The translations under genes and the position numbers were made by a program. Shown here one piece after another: positions 40,254 to 43,088 of a stretch of DNA of 43,088 nucleotides. Source of the DNA: Micromonospora sp. RP3T (GTDB lineage Bacteria; Actinomycetota; Actinomycetes; Mycobacteriales; Micromonosporaceae); contig NZ_PYPS01000050.1 in assembly GCF_003027925.1 (NCBI RefSeq), positions 1-43,088 on the forward strand, given 5' to 3'. Numbering within the stretch: position 1 is the stretch's first letter; every line of letters starts with the position of its first letter. Below the pieces are notes generated by a model. The model did not search any database. It had not been told where the DNA came from and worked only from the letters and a program-made list of their open reading frames with translations.

Positions 40254-40433
40254 ACACCACGTGAATCACGCCCAAGTCGGTCGTCCACCCCTGTTGCGAC
40301 CACCGGCTTTGGCTTAGCCTTCCGCCGGGGGGACCGTCAGGCCCCGGACCCTGCGCGGAAGGGGGGCGTCGATGTCGAGGACAGCCACGGGCCCCGACCG
40401 TGCGCCGATCCCGGGCCGTCCCGGGGCGGGGCC
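40254..40433 (+). promoter_or_regulatory. Leader of the GGDEF-EAL gene with nested hairpin
   Basis: No gene in these 180 bases. CCTTCCG (40318-40324) pairs with CGGAAGG (40356-40362), and inside it CCGGGG (40325-40330) pairs with CCCCGG (40342-40347). The structure may end the upstream transcript or form part of the leader. TTGCGA near 40294 and TAGCCT at 40315-40320 are a weak promoter candidate. I find no known cyclic di-GMP riboswitch. Confidence 0.4.
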
Positions 40434-42965
40434 GTGACCTCCGACCCGGCCGACCGTCCCCCCGACCGGCTCGGCCTGCGCGGCACCCCGTTGAGCGTCG
40501 TGCTGCTGACCGCCGCGGTCGCGGTCACCGCGCTGCTGGCCGCGGTGCTCGGTCTCGCCGTACCGGCGCACCTGCCGGTCGACGACCCGCTGCCCGGGCC
40601 GGCGCGGTTCGGCCTCGCCGCGGTCACGTTCGCCGTCGCCCAGCTCGCCCGCCTGCGCTTCCGCACCGCGGCCGGCATGGTCAGCATCACCTGGGGCGAG
40701 GCCGCGCTCGTGGTCTGCCTCTGGCTGGTCCCCGCCGGCTGGCTCCCGGGCGCGGCGCTGCTCGGCGCCGGCGCCGCCTGGACCACCATGTCGCTCGTCG
40801 CCGACCGCCGCCCGGTGCTGGAACTGGTCCGCATCGCCGGCTCGCTCACCGCCGCCACGGCGCTGGCCGGGGCCGTCGCGAGCGCGCTCGGCCGGCCGCT
40901 GCTCGCCGCGCCGACCCCCGAGCTGGCCCTGGCGCTGGGCGCCGGCGCGGTCACCTACCTGCTCACCACCGCCTGGCTGGGCGCCGCCACGATCGCCCTG
41001 CGGCACGGCATCCCGATCGGGCCGCCGCTGCTGGCCGCGCTCCGCGGCAAGCTGCCCATGTTCGTCGGCAACGTCGCGGTCGGCCTGGTGGTGGTCGCGC
41101 TGCTCGAACTCGACGCACGCTGGCTGCTTCTCCTGCCGCCCCCGCTGTGGCTGCTGCAACAGACCTACCGGCACCGGCTCCGGGCCGACCAGGAACGGCG
41201 GACCTGGCGGGCGTTCGCCGAGGCCACCGCCGCGCTCAACCAGCTCGACGAACGCGGTGTCGCGACCGCCGCGGTCACCGGCGCGCTCACCCTGTTCGGG
41301 GCCGAGCTGGTCGAGGTGGACGTGGCGCGCGGGGAGGGGCACTGGCGCCGCTACCGGGCCGACCTCGGCGGTCAGGTGCGGGACGTCGAGGTGGACCCGA
41401 CCGCGGAAGCCGGCACCGGCGAGCACGAGCTGGTCCGGCGGCTCGCCGTCGGCACCGTCGAGGTGGGCCGGCTGCGGGTGCGCTTCGCCCGGTCCGCCCC
41501 GCCCAGCCCTGCCGAACGTGACGGGGTGGCCGCGTTCTCCGACGCCCTGGCCGCCGCGCTGCACGACGCCGCGACCCACCGCGAGCTGCGGCTGGTCACC
41601 GCCCGGTCGTCGTACGAGGCGGTGCACGACCAGCTCACCGGGCTGCTCAACCGGGCGGCGCTGCTGGCCCGGGGCGACCAGGCGCTGCGGCAGCGTCCGC
41701 ACGACCACCCGGTGGCCCTGCTCCTGCTGGACGTGAACCAGTTCAAGGAGGTCAACGACACGCTGGGGCACGCCGCCGGCGACGAGCTGCTGCGGCTGAC
41801 CGCCAACCGGCTGGCCGTGCTGACCCGGCCGGGCGACCTGCTCGGGCGGCTCGGCGGCGACGAGTTCGCGCTGCTGCTGACCTCGGTCCCGGTGATCGAC
41901 GACCGGACGGCCCCGCTGACGTACGCGCTGCGTCAGGCCCGGGAGGTCGCCGAGCGGCTCGCCGCCCCGACCGAGGTGGCCGGCGTGCGGATGTCGGTCG
42001 AGGTGGCGGTCGGCGTGGTGGCGGCCGACGCGGGCACCGCCGACCTGACCGAGCTGCTGCGGCGTGCCGACATCGCGATGTACCAGGCCAAGGAAGGTGG
42101 CGGCAGCGTCGCCGCGTACGACAGCTCACGGGACGCGGCGAGCACCGACCACCTGGCGTTGCTCGCGGAGCTGCGCGAGGCGCTGGCCGCCGACGACCAG
42201 TTGGTGCTCGCGTTGCAGCCGGCGGTCGACCTGGCCACCGGCGCGCCGACCGGGGTGGAGGCGTTGATCCGGTGGCGGCATCCGCGCCGGGGCTGGCTGG
42301 GACCGTCCGACTTCATCCGGCCGGTGGAGAACAGCGAGCAGCTCGGCAGCTTCACCCGCTACGTGCTGGACAAGGCGCTGGCGGTGGCCGCCGGGTGGGC
42401 ACGGGAAGGGCTGGACGTCCCGATCTCGGTGAACCTGTCGGCGCGCAGCCTGCTCGACCCGCGGTTGCCCACCGAGATCGAGGAGGCGCTGCGCCGGCAC
42501 CAGGTTCCGCCGAGCCGGCTGGTCCTGGAGATCACCGAGACGGTGGTGATGAGTGAGCTGGAGGTCATCGACGAGGTGCTGGCCACGCTGCGGGAGATGG
42601 GTGTGCAGCTCGCCGTGGACGACTTCGGCACCGGCTTCTCGTCGTTGACGTTCCTGACCCGGATCGCTGTCGACGAGTTGAAGGTGGACCGCTCCTTCGT
42701 GATCCGGATGGCCGACTCGCCGGAGGCGGCGGCGATCGTGCGTACCACCGTCGGGCTCGCCCACGAGCTGGGCCTGCGAGTGGTGGCCGAGGGCGTGGAG
42801 ACCGCCGAGCAGCGCACCGCGCTGGCGGAGCTGGGTTGTACCGCCGCCCAGGGCTACCACTTCTTCAAGCCGATGCCGGCGGACAAGATCGGCGCGGTGC
42901 TCGGCTCGCTGCGCGACACGGCCCGCGGCAACGTCTTCCCCCTGCGCGCCGACGGCGCCTCCTAA
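40434..42965 (+). CDS. Membrane GGDEF-EAL protein (cyclic di-GMP turnover)
   Basis: 843 residues. An N-terminal sensor of about seven membrane helices spans residues 18-250. A linker and a GAF-like region follow, then a GGDEF domain with an intact active site (GGDEF at 474-478) and inhibitory I-site RPGD five residues before it. The EAL domain keeps the signature (EAL at 609-611 in GVEALIRWRHP) and DDFGTG (729-734). Both cyclase and phosphodiesterase look competent; which prevails is not predictable. The protein would read a signal through its membrane part and set cyclic di-GMP, which controls development in related actinomycetes. Confidence 0.92.
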   Translation: MTSDPADRPPDRLGLRGTPLSVVLLTAAVAVTALLAAVLGLAVPAHLPVDDPLPGPARFGLAAVTFAVAQLARLRFRTAAGMVSITWGEAALVVCLWLVPAGWLPGAALLGAGAAWTTMSLVADRRPVLELVRIAGSLTAATALAGAVASALGRPLLAAPTPELALALGAGAVTYLLTTAWLGAATIALRHGIPIGPPLLAALRGKLPMFVGNVAVGLVVVALLELDARWLLLLPPPLWLLQQTYRHRLRADQERRTWRAFAEATAALNQLDERGVATAAVTGALTLFGAELVEVDVARGEGHWRRYRADLGGQVRDVEVDPTAEAGTGEHELVRRLAVGTVEVGRLRVRFARSAPPSPAERDGVAAFSDALAAALHDAATHRELRLVTARSSYEAVHDQLTGLLNRAALLARGDQALRQRPHDHPVALLLLDVNQFKEVNDTLGHAAGDELLRLTANRLAVLTRPGDLLGRLGGDEFALLLTSVPVIDDRTAPLTYALRQAREVAERLAAPTEVAGVRMSVEVAVGVVAADAGTADLTELLRRADIAMYQAKEGGGSVAAYDSSRDAASTDHLALLAELREALAADDQLVLALQPAVDLATGAPTGVEALIRWRHPRRGWLGPSDFIRPVENSEQLGSFTRYVLDKALAVAAGWAREGLDVPISVNLSARSLLDPRLPTEIEEALRRHQVPPSRLVLEITETVVMSELEVIDEVLATLREMGVQLAVDDFGTGFSSLTFLTRIAVDELKVDRSFVIRMADSPEAAAIVRTTVGLAHELGLRVVAEGVETAEQRTALAELGCTAAQGYHFFKPMPADKIGAVLGSLRDTARGNVFPLRADGAS

Positions 42966-42998
42966 CTCGAAAATCGACCGTGACTTGACGTGCGGCAG

Positions 42999-43027
42999 CA
43001 TCCCGCGTCGCGAAGCGGCGCGGGATG
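42999..43027. terminator. Terminator between GGDEF-EAL gene and right-edge gene
   Basis: CATCCCGCG and CGCGGGATG are perfect 9-base arms with an inner CGC/GCG and a GAA turn. It is placed 34 bases after the stop and before the stop of the minus-strand gene at the edge, so it can serve both. Confidence 0.8.
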
Positions 43028-43046
43028 GGTCTTGTGGGGTGGTGCG

Positions 43047-43088
43047 TTAGGCGGCGAGGTCGAGGGTGACGCGGTAGCCGAGGGCTTC
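43047..43088 (-). CDS. C-terminus of an unidentified gene (partial)
   Basis: On the minus strand the last codons read EALGYRVTLDLAA then TAA. The start is outside the window. Similar hydrophobic tails occur in some transposases, but 13 residues cannot decide the family. Confidence 0.4.
   Translation of the reverse strand, partial: EALGYRVTLDLAA

Overview
The window is very GC-rich DNA from an actinomycete, most likely Micromonospora or a close relative. Evidence is codon bias (almost every third base is G or C), mycothiol metabolism (an Mca-type amidase), a HelR-type RNA polymerase-protecting ATPase, a tRNA-Leu(UAA) of the bldA type and intergenic palindromes of the kind scattered in Micromonospora genomes. 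The taxonomic call is inference from recognised families, not from a marker gene.

Left part (1-9873). After a gene-poor, palindrome-rich start comes a PadR regulator with a co-translated membrane protein, then a HigBA-like toxin-antitoxin locus whose toxin has lost its middle. A tight plus-strand run follows (2711-8396): dienelactone hydrolase-like protein, family 5 uracil-DNA glycosylase, and a DUF4129 / two-TM protein / MoxR ATPase / DUF58 / membrane protein operon joined by 1-4 base overlaps. A type II NADH dehydrogenase with a clear terminator closes this part.

Middle left (9885-20773). A GT-C-like membrane protein, tRNA-Leu(UAA), a Bax-inhibitor-1 family protein, a short unknown protein, an intergenic block holding two palindromic elements, then on the minus strand a CYTH-CHAD protein, a thiolase and two tandem SGNH hydrolases. 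A DUF1232 protein, cystathionine beta-synthase and a convergent GNAT gene follow.

Middle right (20770-31538). All on the minus strand: asnO, ngg and an M42-type peptidase form the N-acetylglutaminylglutamine amide (NAGGN) osmolyte operon. Between this operon and ribonuclease Z lies a 240-base segment with its own candidate promoter, an almost full-length anti-16S Shine-Dalgarno match, two overlapping 12-codon reading frames and two abutting multi-helix RNA folds. Both hairpins closed by four-base loops have GNRA loops only on the minus strand. I consider this the best candidate for an undescribed element. HelR, MsrA, a decayed fic gene and a HIT protein follow.

Right part (31674-43088). An intact AbiEii-like nucleotidyltransferase with an unrecognised 109-residue translationally coupled partner, then metB, an amidase-signature enzyme, a DUF4328 membrane protein, threonine dehydratase, GreA, a DUF4307 protein, Mca, a small membrane protein and a membrane-anchored GGDEF-EAL protein. 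The window ends in the tail of an unidentified minus-strand gene.

Themes: thiol and sulfur metabolism (cbs, metB, mca, msrA), osmotic stress (NAGGN), and three toxin-like loci in different states: HigB deleted, Fic frameshifted, AbiEii pair intact.
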